NCBI GenBank assembly: GCA_921293015.1 | Contig: OV121090.1 | Span: 24,070,304-24,134,303 of the forward strand | Length of the DNA stretch: 64,000 bases | Direction: 5' to 3' | Origin: Phorcus lineatus | Lineage: Eukaryota > Mollusca > Gastropoda > Trochida > Trochidae | Shown here: positions 40,181 through 50,345 of the stretch, piece after piece | Layout of the letters: every line of letters begins with the position of its first letter | How positions within the stretch are numbered: position 1 is the stretch's first letter | Position numbers and translations under genes: made by a program | The notes under the pieces: model-generated | The model's database searches: none | Told to the model about the DNA's origin: nothing | The model's input: only the letters and a program-made list of their open reading frames with translations

Positions 40181-42172
40181 CTCTTTGTATCTTTTGCTGA
40201 ACTGGATACATCGATATATAATCTTAACAGGTAATTGATATCTAATTAATTCAGGTATCTGTATGTTGGGAGCACATATGACTTTGGGGGAAAAGTTCTT
40301 TATTAAAAGGTTGATTAAATTACAGCCTTTGTTTATATTGAAAAAATGTTTTTAAAATTGTTTTTATGAGTCATTTCAAATCCATGCTGTTTGTGTGGGA
40401 GAAAATATATATATTTTATATAGATTATTCCAATCTATAATGATCCCGATAATGTCATTCTCTCATTCCATTTCAATGTCAATAGCTACTGCTAATCTAT
40501 TCGGTATTTAATGGGGTATATCATCTCACTAAGCATTTATACAAAATAGACTTGAGGTAATTTAAATATGTGATATGCTTTTTCAACATACTTTCAACGA
40601 TAAATATACAATAAAGATTTGATGGAGGACATTTTCATAAGTTCTTGTCGATTTTTTAAGAAATCAATTTCGTAAACTACTGCGAAACAAATTATATTTT
40701 CCTTGAGTTTGACTTTTAAGGAACAGTAGCGCTTTTTAGATGCCCCTTTCACATTGAGTTGGGATGTTTTCAGTGATAGTGTATGAATGTTTCTAAAAGA
40801 ATCAGTTGTTTTTAGGGAAAACAGATTATTATTGAGGAAAATTGGCACATTGGACATTTTTAATTCGCGACATAATTAAATTCAAATTTACTTCAATAAG
40901 ATTAATTGAATACACTTACAATCAACCGTATCATCATGATTTATTATCTTTGAATTTGTCATTTAACTGATAGTGTAAACAAAACAAACATGCAAAATTA
41001 AACATTTTTGTTTCGGGCTTCTAGCCAGCCTGGGGTGATAATAGGTCATGAGATTTTAAACGCTATTTAAGCTTATCATTTTCGGAAGGATATTATGAAT
41101 ACGCAATGAAGTAAATATTACTTGAGCTACAAATGTTGATAAAGAGAAAGACACGTTTTCTATTATGAACTATTCTACCCATAAACGCGTATCGTGATTA
41201 CCTTTATAAAAACAGTATGGAGATCGTATCCTTGGTGTGTAAACATATTGGAAATAATTGCACAGAGTAAACTGTTTACACGTTTTTCTACACGTGTGTC
41301 ATGACCCGAAGAATTATATCTTATTTTCCACAGAAGACATATTATGTTAAAGAATATCAATAAAACATACTAAGATATATATTTTTCTGACACAAACTGT
41401 TTTATAAATTAAGAACTTAATCCAAAAGTTTCAACTTAAATTTCTAAACGTATATTGTATTTCAGATTATGCTGAAAAGGTTAGGAATCAAATTAAACAT
41501 CTGTAACTGGAATTGCAGTTCAAAGTTGTAACACATTGAAAAATTAACGTATTCCTCTTAAATTCTGCATGAAAGATCACTTCAAACTGGCGTCCCTATA
41601 TACTTTCAGAGCTATATATGTAACAAATGCATCTCATTTAAGAGGAAAACAAATATACCATCGCAAGACAAGCATTTGTAATCAAATCTTATACGAACAT
41701 ACCAATATGATTCATAGTCGTTCACACTGAAATAGCCACTTTCAGTCTTCGCTTAATAAATGAGATCATATACCATGAAAACGAACATAATAACAGGTAA
41801 GCGCTTATTTCAAGACAAGAGTAATGTCAATCTTAGAATATTCATCTGTTTGAAACTATTCATTTTAAGTCACTGAAGCACATTTTGTAAAAAAGATTTT
41901 GTCAATATCAGTGCGTGCTAGATTTTTTTCCAAATGGCAGAATATCTCGTTACTCAATCTTATCCTTGTAGCCGTAAAGTGTCGCGTTGCAAACAAAAAA
42001 TTGATGCACCAATTTAGGTGAGAAAACCTTTTATTCTTTCGAGTTAGGAAAATGGATTTCGGTGGTTTAACAGAACTTGGTACGTTCTAATCAGTAAATG
42101 CTTGGATTTGCTTAAGTGCTTTAATGTCAATGTTGGTATATCATACACGTACATGTATGCATAACAAATACT
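40181..42172. other. Intergenic AT-rich stretch
   Basis: Nothing recognised on either strand. Confidence 0.45.
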
Positions 42173-42255
42173 GGAAGTTCAAATCCATTTCCCTACCTCG
42201 AAAGAATAAAAGATGTTCTCATTTAAATGGCCGCATCAAGTTTTCGCTTGACACG
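42173..42255 (+). repeat. Fragment of dispersed repeat family B
   Basis: catttccctacctcgaaaga, taaaagatgttctcatttaa, atggccgcatcaag, tttcgcttgac resemble the first half of 14405-14640. A CRE palindrome follows at 42284-42291. Confidence 0.4.
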
Positions 42256-42938
42256 CGACACTTGACATCATTCTCAACGATTATGACGTCAACCGGTCAA
42301 CAAGCGATGTAATCTAACGATGGGTAATAACATCGTAGATTTATCTAACAACAATGTCTTACAAAACATCGATTCATCGGAGATTAATACAAATGGTTCT
42401 CATTCGACAACTACTCTTTATTATTTCTAATTAAATGAAATATGACACAATAAATTGAGTAAGTTAAATAGTCATTCTCGTCCTTTAGAAATTTTATTCC
42501 TCTAAGATATATTTATATTTCTTATAATTACTCGTCTATTTCAGAAGGAAATCATGATTAACTTCACACCTTTTAGATTCAGGTAACAGACATTTTCAGA
42601 GATATTTTTCTATAATTTCCATTTCGAGGTTTAAGTTTAAATGTGAAAGACTATACACCCACCGAACTTATATCAAATATTGATAAAGCTATTTTTGAAC
42701 AACCTCTCTTCTATACGAGTGACTCAGCATGTCAATAGTATATAGCATTGTCTTGAACAAGCCTCTTTGGCTTTCCAGTAAATTTCTATGTCATGTCATA
42801 TTGTGGGCGGGCAAGGCTTTATCACTGATAATTAAAAATTCATGTTTCTATTGATTATTTCAACATTTCTTTGTTAAACACATATTATAATCTAATAATA
42901 TATTTTTCTATATTTCTTTTTGAAGAGATGAAGTAAGC
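42256..42938. other. AT-rich stretch
   Basis: Nothing recognised apart from the CRE palindrome at 42284-42291. Confidence 0.45.
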
Positions 42939-43158
42939 TTTTTTAACACAAATTATGCTTTTTTTAATGATTTTCAAATTGCCTTTATTTGTAAAATGTT
43001 CTTTCTGATAAGATGAATGCATAAACTTAACGACAAAATAAAATACAAGTTGCCTATATTATTATTGTATATTGTGTATATTTTTTAACACAAATTATTT
43101 TTAAAAATGATGTTCAAATTGCCTTTATTGGTAAAATCTTCTTTCTGATAAGATGAAT
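42939..43158 (+). repeat. Diverged direct duplication, about 80 bp
   Basis: 42939-43018 and 43081-43158 share ttttttaacacaaatta, ttcaaattgcctttat and ttctttctgataagatgaat. Confidence 0.8.
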
Positions 43159-43176
43159 AACCAAAAATAGGCAACT

Positions 43177-43177
<1 letters not shown>

Positions 43178-43237
<60 letters not shown>
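43178..43237. repeat. (TA)n microsatellite, about 60 bp
   Basis: Uninterrupted TA run next to the duplicated segment. Confidence 0.97.
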
Positions 43238-43238
<1 letters not shown>

Positions 43239-43239
<1 letters not shown>

Positions 43240-44203
43240 ATTGCAATATCTTCACTTATGTGTTGATATTCATTTATGTGTTTTGAAATATATTACATTT
43301 TTAGGAATGATGTCACGAGTGCCAAATTACCGAAAATAAGTGTTAATTAATCTTGAATAAGCAGTGACAGTATAAATGCATATATCATGTGTAATAATAG
43401 CCACCTAAAACGATGTCAACTCAAAATCAAAGAATTCATCATATCTACGAAATTCCCCGCCTCTACATATTCATTAAATAACATCTGCACCTTACAAATA
43501 TTTGGAAAACCAGCATATGAGCAATAAGCGATTACACATCAGTACCACCCTTATCGTAAGACTTCCATATATGGAAGTAATAGAGTCAGATTATTGATGA
43601 CTTACTCATTGATGATACGGACGTTAAAACTCGCAGGTGAGGCAGCAAAAGGCGCAATTGTCAACTTATTGATTGTTTGTCACCTTAGTTATCAAACATT
43701 GACAATCAACATCTGTTGTTAATGCAAACAGACATCGTTGATAGCACAATAAGCGTTAGGCCTGCCCCTCCTACCATTGTATATGACAATCATTAATCAA
43801 GGAAACTCGAAGTCTTATCAGTGCTGTAGATTGTATGTGTGAGGATTACCAACAAAACAGCAACTGCACAAGAGACATAATCGCTGCTTACACTCAAGCA
43901 TGCAGTTGTTGAACTGTAGACAAGAATTAGTTTATGCATTACAGTCCGACCGCATACTGCAGTCTAGCTATACAGTACAAGAAACAATTCCCGAATTCAT
44001 GAAATGTACACCAAGTGCTCTACACGTGGCCCCCTTTAGCCTCCCATCCCAGTTGAGGAACGCTGACTCCTTGCATCTCTCTGCCAGGGGTGAAGTAGTT
44101 CCAGTACCTAACCGCTCCTACATAGAAACTTGGCTTTCTCACTGCCCTCAGACGATGTATCGATCTCCAAGCTCACTGGCTGACGCGGTGTGAATAATCG
44201 TGT
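43239..44203 (+). other. 5' flank of RGK gene
   Basis: This is upstream sequence becoming richer in G+C from about 43730. It holds a 97-codon open stretch (43900-44193) with no family resemblance I can recognise. It could be promoter DNA or an upstream leader exon. The E-box at 44023-44028 lies inside it. Confidence 0.4.
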
Positions 44204-44260
44204 CACGTGGTCTTGTGTACAGGAATAAAAGCGGGGAATACGCACAGTTACGCCAATAGT
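44204..44260 (+). promoter_or_regulatory. Putative RGK core promoter: E-box plus TATA-like element
   Basis: A CACGTG E-box (44204-44209) stands 14 bases before a TATA-like AATAAAAG (44224-44231), followed by a G-rich stretch. Transcription starting about 30 bases downstream would give a leader of about 140 nt with no ATG before the chosen start at 44394, which supports this placement. A second CACGTG is at 44023-44028. This is prediction from motif and position only; the true start may lie further upstream. Confidence 0.4.
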
Positions 44261-44393
44261 AACAGCTCGCTTCAGCTAGCAGACGACTCTCTCAACACAG
44301 AGACTCGCGCCTTCTCAGTGTTTACAACGTTGTTCAAAACTTACCTTCTTACCTTCCGGATTTTATATCAGTTGTCTAGACCTAAGCCCTTCG

Positions 44394-44931
44394 ATGAAAC
44401 TGCTCGAGAGTGAAACAATGCATCAGGAACAACTGCTCCACGTGCTGCCACAGCGGGTCTCCGCCTCCGCACCCCACTCCAGGTCGTGCTCCTTCAAGAA
44501 CAGACCCCGTCCTAAACTTGAACTGGACCTTGCAGAGGCTCGCCCTCGCATCAACAGCATGCCCAACTGTTCAGTCTACCTCTCCCTCCCAGATGGTTTG
44601 CAGGGGGATCTAAGGATGCTTGGACATCAAGCTGGCTTCTGCAGGGTCAGATCTTTCAGGACGACGTCCAAGGGGGTGGTCAACCACGGCGACTCCTTCA
44701 AGAAGAGGAGCACCACCAGCTTGATGTCTTCTGGCAGTACGGTTACAGAGAATGAACAGAGACAGAGGACCCTGAGCGTGGCCTCTGAGGAGAGTGCGGC
44801 CATTAGTGGGGGGTCAGCTGCACCCTCTTACTTCAGAGTGGTCATGCTTGGAGCCACGGGGGTCGGCAAGACTACCCTCACCCGACAGTTCATGACATCG
44901 GAATACATGGGCTCCTATGAGACGATTACTC
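44394..44931 (+). CDS. RGK: RGK gene coding exon 1 (N-terminal extension, P-loop)
   Basis: Encodes residues 1-179 and the first base of codon 180. The first 144 residues are a low-complexity extension rich in Ser, Arg and Pro, including SRSCSF (29-34), which resembles the phosphoserine 14-3-3 sites of RGK N-termini. The G domain begins at about residue 145 with SYFRVVMLG and the P-loop. The donor is c|GTAAGT at 44932. Base composition is clearly richer in G+C than the flanks, as expected for coding sequence here. Confidence 0.93.
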
Positions 44932-47900
44932 GTAAGTGTCCTCACAATATTCCTTTATTTGATTTTATACACGTGAAAAACATTTTGACAGATTTTAATA
45001 TTGATGTTTGAAAATTATAATATTTTGATCAAATTATAATATGAGATTACTTAAACATATATTTGACTTATTCATGGTGATTTGAAAAAATATTTGAAGA
45101 TATAACTTGTTATACCGGTATTGTGAAATCGACTACAATGCTATACCCTATAGGCTTGTACAGTATGTGACAGTCGGTCGAGCTGATGTCACAGGCATAC
45201 ATTGTCATAGCTGCTGTTTATACATTTTGACGTCACTATGACTCACCCGCCGTGGGCTTCGATCGATGATCATGCCATTGATTCAGCTATTTGTGTTCGC
45301 ATTAATCAAAACACGTATATTTAGATACAAGAGTTCATCGTCAACACTAACAAGCAAAATAAAAAGTCATGCAGCAAACATCTAAGGTATACAGTTTCTT
45401 TGAAAATCATTACAACATTAGCTATTTTGTTGTCCTTCAGAAAAATATAAGCATACATTTTAGTTGATCAACAGCATGTCAATTTTATAGAAAACATTTG
45501 TTCTTAAAATAAACTATAGAAAAGTATTGCCTTTGAGTAGTTTGTACATATCATAATAATAGAAAAGTATTTGATATATTTCTTATAATGACGTCACCCC
45601 GTTTTAATGAAATGTGAATGATGACATACTACATGTTGTTTTTGATAGATTCATTTCAAATATATAGAAATAACTGTCTTTCTTGTTTAAATGAAAACAA
45701 CATAATTTTAAACATTATTATTTTATAAACATATTCCAATGACGTCACCCTCGTTTGTATAATGAAATGTGAATGATGTCATCATACATTTTGATTTTAA
45801 TTCAGAAAGTAAAGAAAAATTGCAGAAATAGATTTTTTTCTAAATTTAGTAGGTAGGGAAATAAAACCTATCAAGGATCTTTAAATCAAGAACATCCGAT
45901 AAGATCCTTGAATAGCAGCAAACGCCCAGACACGATCGATTTTCTCAGCGCCTTCTCGAATGCCTTGCTTCGTCATAATCTTACTTCGGAGAATGTGACG
46001 TCAAATTTCCTGTTTTTTCTATTTGTGACGTTTAATGGACGGAAAATCAATAGAAACACCGCTGGCTCTGATCTTAGCCACTTGGCGATGTGATGTAACG
46101 ATTCGATGTAAATCTGGAAATAGGATAGTATCGAAAATTTATTTTTGTCTTAATTTCTAGAAATATTTTTTTTTATTTTTAACATTTTAACATAAATTTG
46201 CCATTTCATTATATACCTCATAGTTGAATGTAAGAATATCGTGTTTGAACCTTTAAGATATTTCCGTTAAAAAAATTCATGAATTATTTATAAAGATGCT
46301 CTTGTATTCTATAATCAATTTATTTATTCTTTGTTTTTGTATTAAATTTGCGTTCAGTATAGTACACTGCAACATAAAGCTTTTTCAACTTCGAAATACA
46401 CCTATCACAGACAAACATGTAACAAATGTGACACATGACTTATTGAAGTTTGCACGCAGTCGGTATTCGGTAATACAGTATTGTTCGCGGTACCGATTGC
46501 CTGTTTACAACATTGACGGTTCAATATTGCGTTTGGTATAAATTCTGTAGATATACAAATGCAATCACGAAGATTCGATCGTCAAGAAAGTTTCTTCTCT
46601 TCTGTATGTTAGAGACGTTACTGCATACAATAATACAACAGCGAACAGCTTATTGATTATCTTCAAGTTGTTTCCAGTGCAAACATTTTTTATGTCGCCT
46701 TTCAATTATCATATTTCATATTTCATTTGCTTATGTCCCGTTTCAAAAGTTTAATCTTTATGATGTATACAATGTCTGAATATTCATTATCGTATTATCG
46801 AAAATATTAAACTTTCTTCCAGCTGACAATGAGGATGAAGATGACTCTGTGGTTTCGGTTATGTTAGATGGGGAAGAATCAATGATGGAATTCATCGATA
46901 ACCCTCAGGTAACAATCCTCATGACTTTTTCAACAAAACTCAACATAACTTAGCGCCGTTTAATATTAAACACTGCAATCTTAACATGTCGCAATCTCAA
47001 TCGTTACTGCACTTGGCCTCCAAAGCACTAAGGTGATCATAAAGGATTATGTTAACCTTAGTAAAGGTTGCTTTGTGAAAGGGGCCCCTGGTGCCTTAAC
47101 ATACTAACTAATTTTTCTAACTTAATGAAAGATCGAAGAACATGTTTGAGACCATTATAGCTTGGTTCCGGCATATTTCAGATACAGGTTGAAGATTTCG
47201 TAATTCAGTTATATATAGTTTCTTCAAGACGATTTTCCATCCATTTCAGTTCCTATTTTGGAGACCAAATCTCTAATGAAATGATTGTGTTACCCTTGTT
47301 TATGAATATGATATAACTTGGTGCATCGAGGCAAAACTATATGCGATTACAGTCGCTTGAAGTTGTTTGGACATGCTTTCAAATAATTGAATGATGCAAC
47401 TGCAAGAAGCCTTGTGAAAGCAGTTATACAACATGCCAGTTGAATTTGCTGTTAGTGAAATTGGTTTTGAAACATGAATATTATATTATTGACGGCGAAG
47501 GTTGATGTCCCGTTATTACACATAGAATAATTCAATCATATTTTCATATTCCGTGATTAGAAATCCCCGCGAAAGAAATAAAATCGATAGCCTCTGCGTC
47601 GCAGTTATATATTTACGATTGTATTGTCTAGTTCAATTATTAGTGCAGTTATGTTAATCTGGATTAAAACAATCTATAGCGTCCACATAACAGCACCACT
47701 CGTTTCAATTGTGTAGTATATAACAGAAGAAGCATTTGGGTCAATAATTCAATTTATCTGCACATGTGCCATAACGAGGACTCTGCACCTGGAAGAAGAT
47801 TTAATCACTATGAACCTTGAATATACACTTACCTAATCTTAATATAATGCTATCAGTTCTATATTCCTTTACCAACCCTATGTATAGTCATCATATTAGG

Positions 47901-48737
47901 AAAAATGACTGTGAGGAATTTATTCATTTATGATAAGGATAGTACCTTGCTTGACAACCTAGTTTCGCTTCAAATTCTCTTCTACAAAGCTGACTTTGTT
48001 TAACAGGAGTGCGACTTTGACGACTTGAGGGTTGATGCTTTTGTCGTGGTGTACTCTATCACTGACCAGGAGTCCTTCTACAACGCCATCAACATCATCC
48101 GTAACCTCAGAGTGGATATGGGCACGGACAGAGCTATCATCCTTGTCGCAAACAAAACAGATCTGGTCAGACAGAAACGTGTACACACTCATGGTGAGTG
48201 CCTTTGAGTTGTGTTTAGATTTTTGCTATCGCTTAACTGCATTCATGAATTGTCTGAGTGTATCCTTAAAAGATTGACGTCTTATGATTATTGAAATTGA
48301 GATTTCATGGATATACATGAATTCATTTATGAAATTAACATGAATCTACACCGATCGATCAGTATTGTTGAGACTTTTTTCTTATATTTTTCTTGTTTGT
48401 TTCGTTTTTGTGGATTACTTTTTTACAGACAGATTATTCATACTGTTAACGCATATCAATGAATGTTACCTCCTCTTTTCCAGAGGCCAAGGTGATTGCT
48501 ATGAAGTACGACTGCAAGTATACAGAAACCTCGGTCGCCATCAATCACCACGTGGACGAGCTGCTGGTAGGGATTCTTAGCCAGATCAGATTCAAACTCA
48601 GCATTCCCGCTCAAACCACACCTTTGTCCGAGAAACCAAAAGAGAAGCTTTCGCCCAAACGCGCTATGCTCTTCCTAAGCAAACTCTTCAAACAAGCCAG
48701 CCGGAAATCAAAATCTTGTGACAACCTCTTTGTTTGA
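44394..48737 (+). CDS. RGK: RGK-family (Rad/Gem/Rem-like) small GTPase, 4 coding exons
   Basis: Coding exons 44394-44931, 46823-46908, 48007-48193 and 48484-48737 sum to 1065 nt (354 residues plus TGA) with phases 1, 0 and 1 at the introns; every intron is GT-AG. The G domain has a P-loop GATGVGKT (153-160), NKTD (257-260, base recognition) and ETSV (285-288). As in RGK proteins, switch I lacks the Ras threonine and the G3 box is not DxxG (IDNPQ, 204-208), so slow or absent GTP hydrolysis is expected. A long serine/arginine-rich N-terminal extension (1-144) and a basic tail ending KSKSCDNLFV (345-354) are family hallmarks: no CAAX prenylation box, with calmodulin and 14-3-3 binding and membrane association through basic residues in vertebrate relatives. 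Known family role: inhibition of high-voltage-activated calcium channels through the CaV-beta subunit, and cytoskeletal (Rho kinase) signalling. Start: 44394 is the first in-frame ATG after a stop at 44277; M9 (44418) has a better -3 base and could be used instead. The exact vertebrate orthologue cannot be decided. Confidence 0.95.
44932..46822 (+). other. RGK intron 1 (1891 nt) with CRE cluster
   Basis: The intron runs from GTAAGT to ttcttccAG. It is AT-rich but holds four perfect TGACGTCA palindromes (45228, 45589, 45740, 45996), two of them within a locally duplicated module. I see no other exon in it. Confidence 0.8.
45228..46003. promoter_or_regulatory. Cluster of four perfect CRE palindromes in intron 1
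   Basis: TGACGTCA occurs at 45228-45235, 45589-45596, 45740-45747 and 45996-46003. This is the full palindromic binding site of CREB/ATF bZIP factors. In DNA this AT-rich an eight-base site with four G/C is expected less than once per 64 kb, so four in 776 bases stands out. Binding and function are inferred. Vertebrate RGK genes are activity- or mitogen-inducible, which makes a CREB-responsive enhancer plausible. Confidence 0.5.
46823..46908 (+). CDS. RGK: RGK gene coding exon 2 (switch I/G3 region)
   Basis: This 86-nt exon follows a pyrimidine-rich acceptor (ctttcttccag) and ends cag|GTAACA. It completes codon 180 and encodes residues 181-208, an acidic run (DNEDEDD) followed by SVVSVMLDGEES and MEFIDNPQ. 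It covers the region between switch I and the G3 box, where the fold's beta-2/beta-3 strands lie. D205 sits where Ras has the DxxG aspartate, and the Gly is missing as in Gem/Rad. Confidence 0.92.
46909..48006 (+). other. RGK intron 2 (1098 nt)
   Basis: The intron runs from GTAACA to tttaacAG. It contains a short MITE-like repeat at 47012-47095; the rest is AT-rich with nothing else recognisable. Confidence 0.8.
47012..47095 (-). repeat. MITE-like repeat (family D), copy in RGK intron 2
   Basis: The ends read ggcctccaaagc and gctttgtgaaaggggccc, an imperfect terminal inverted repeat. The body (ctaaggtgatcataaagga, ttaaccttagtaaagg) is the reverse complement of a relative at 26905-27017. Short, non-coding, palindromic and multi-copy: best explained as a miniature inverted-repeat element. 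No transposase is present. Confidence 0.6.
48007..48193 (+). CDS. RGK: RGK gene coding exon 3 (core G domain, NKTD)
   Basis: This 187-nt exon runs from acceptor ttgtttaacag to donor g|GTGAGT. It encodes residues 209-270 and the first base of codon 271, including VDAFVVVYSITDQESF (217-232), a near match to the VYSIxDxxSF strand/helix of Gem and Rad, and the guanine-specificity motif NKTD (257-260). Confidence 0.94.
48194..48483 (+). other. RGK intron 3 (290 nt)
   Basis: A short AT-rich intron, GTGAGT to tcttttccAG. Nothing else is recognised in it. Confidence 0.85.
48484..48737 (+). CDS. RGK: RGK gene coding exon 4 (G5 and C-terminal tail)
   Basis: Acceptor tcttttccag is followed by residues 271-354. 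KYDCKYTETSV (278-288) matches the family's DCKFIETSA block. The tail after residue 308 is basic, with KSKSCDNLFV at the end. The TGA stop is 48735-48737. The extreme C-terminus is the best family identifier, because other Ras-like proteins end in a prenylation motif. Confidence 0.94.
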
Positions 48738-48919
48738 CTGTATATTTGAACACTGCTTGTGTGAGTTTACTGCCTTGTGTTAAGAAGCGATTGCAACCAT
48801 TTTATGATATCTTCGGATACTTAAACCTGCTTTAACAACGAACAGTTGACAATTGCTGCTGAATACCACATAGCTTGTTCCTCCATCCATGCCAAGGCAT
48901 CATCATACGTCATCATCTA

Positions 48920-48939
48920 TGACGTCACCCATGACGTCA
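48920..48939. promoter_or_regulatory. Pair of CRE palindromes in RGK 3' flank
   Basis: TGACGTCA occurs at 48920-48927 and again at 48932-48939, with further ACGTCA half-site-like words nearby (tacgtcatc, gacgtcaaac). Spacing from start to start is 12 bases. They lie about 185 bases after the stop codon, probably within the 3'UTR or downstream DNA. CREB/ATF binding is inferred. Confidence 0.4.
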
Positions 48940-49196
48940 TACACGAACAGTCGCCAGGACGTCAAACACCAAACATTCCATGGTAAATATTATTTGAGTG
49001 GTATTCTCAAGAAACTAATGATCGATAAAATACTAAAACATGGAAATGATTGTTGGGTTTAAGTGAATTTGGAATTTAAATTATTTCAAAACACACTAAT
49101 TATGATAACATCAACATTGATTTGCTATCCGTAAAAAGGTCAGTGTGGAATGTTTTTAATATCTAAAGTTATTCATGCGTATATTTCTTTTTTCAG

Positions 49197-49265
49197 CCAC
49201 CCTCCTATATAGATAAGGAGAAACCATATCTTTGTCGTATGATACCCAAGACACGTGACAATAAA
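49197..49265 (+). CDS. Exon-like open segment downstream of RGK (uncertain)
   Basis: A pyrimidine-rich acceptor (ttcttttttcag) precedes 69 bases open in the frame PPSYIDKEKPYLCRM..., closed by a perfect donor GTAAGT at 49266. The length is a multiple of three. It could join in frame to another open segment after the tttacag acceptor at 49557. No family is recognised. It may be an exon of a small separate gene, a spliced 3'UTR piece of RGK, or chance. Confidence 0.25.
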
Positions 49266-49557
49266 GTAAGTATTTTGTCTGCAATAACAACGTTATTATA
49301 GTAAACAATTTTATGAGATCGTTGACATTTTCTCAAGGTCTGATTAGACATATTACTACTACAAAACATACGATTTTTATTATTTTCAAATTTAATAAAT
49401 TTCTTGTTTATCTCAGTTTCTGTAAATTTTAATGGTTCATATAATTAAACTTAATCTTTAGCTTCAATAGATATAAAGGTTGTTGTGTTTTCTCAACATG
49501 AAGATAACATTTTAATTGAAGATCACTTTTCTAGACAAATGCCATTTGTATTTACAG

Positions 49558-49650
49558 ATGTCACTCAGAGAAGCACCATGCAAAAGGTTCGGCATAATCA
49601 TTAACGGAGCCAAATCACCATTTGAACAGATTTTCTTTTCATCGAGATGA
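49558..49650 (+). CDS. Second exon-like open segment, ending in stop (uncertain)
   Basis: After the acceptor gtatttacag the sequence opens with ATG TCA CTC and stays open for about 30 codons (ending FEQIFFSSR) to a TGA. It would join in frame to 49197-49265. The product would be a very small protein with no recognisable domain. Reported only because of the paired, phase-compatible splice sites. Confidence 0.2.
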   Translation: MSLREAPCKRFGIIINGAKSPFEQIFFSSR

Positions 49651-50006
49651 AGAGATGACTTTTGACGCCAAACATGTAAACCATATGTTTGTTTTGATAT
49701 GACATGCGTCAAAAAGAACTGCTGAAAACACCCGGATTCCATACTCCCTGAAGAATTAATCATTCAGGCGAAGTGTTGTTAAAGTCCACGATGCAATGGT
49801 TTACTAGAACTGGTTGTGTATTCGACTTATTTTTAAAATGTGGTTTGAAACAAAATTATGCCAAAACTATAGAGAGGACACTCATGGTGTGACTGTTTGT
49901 CATCTCGTTAGGTTATAAGAACTGGTTTATATAAACTGGTGCTTAGCCCATATACTATCAGACTTGCTAACAGACCTTTAACAACGATTCATTACTTTGA
50001 CCCACA

Positions 50007-50345
50007 ATGATGTTCATCACATACCGAACAAGTGACGGTTTTAGTACAAAACCCTCTGTTCACAAATGTGAAATAATGCCAAAGCCGAAGGATAACCACC
50101 CATTGTATCCATCACCCACAAGTCCTAGCTGTACACTAAGTTATGGTATACAGTGTTACACGACTTCCGGTCCATCTACCATTGGTGCTTACAGATGGCA
50201 TCAATCCTTTTGTTTACCAATACAAAGACTATATGGCAATAATCTCTGGCGAACTGTTTTCCATGGGACCAAACATAGCATGTACATTACTCATATTTTT
50301 GTATTTTGAATCAAATTTCCTACCAGCCAAATGTCAATAAAAGTT
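50007..50345 (+). other. Open stretch with terminal poly(A) signal
   Basis: A 100-codon open frame (50007-50309) overlaps a second, 65-codon frame (50143-50340) that ends at a TAA overlapping AATAAAAG (AATAAA at about 50336). The second frame contains INPFVYQYKD after an acceptor-like gcttacag, faintly like the NPxxY end of a 7-transmembrane receptor helix, but nothing before it fits a receptor. The poly(A) signal suggests a transcript end here; coding status is unknown. Confidence 0.25.

Larger units (their letters stand above)
48738..49285 (+). other. Predicted RGK 3'UTR
   Basis: Sequence after the stop to the first AATAAA (49260-49265). It includes two CRE palindromes 12 bases apart. The AATAAA overlaps a perfect GTAAGT donor, so this point could be either a poly(A) signal or an exon end. 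Confidence 0.45.

Noticed and set aside
43900..44193. 97-codon frame just upstream of the RGK gene
   Set aside because: No family match, and it lies upstream of the predicted TATA-like element; more likely promoter or leader.
50143..50340. NPFVYQYKD segment resembling the NPxxY end of a 7-transmembrane receptor
   Set aside because: Only about ten residues fit; no upstream transmembrane helices, and the frame ends in a hydrophobic tail unlike a receptor C-terminus.
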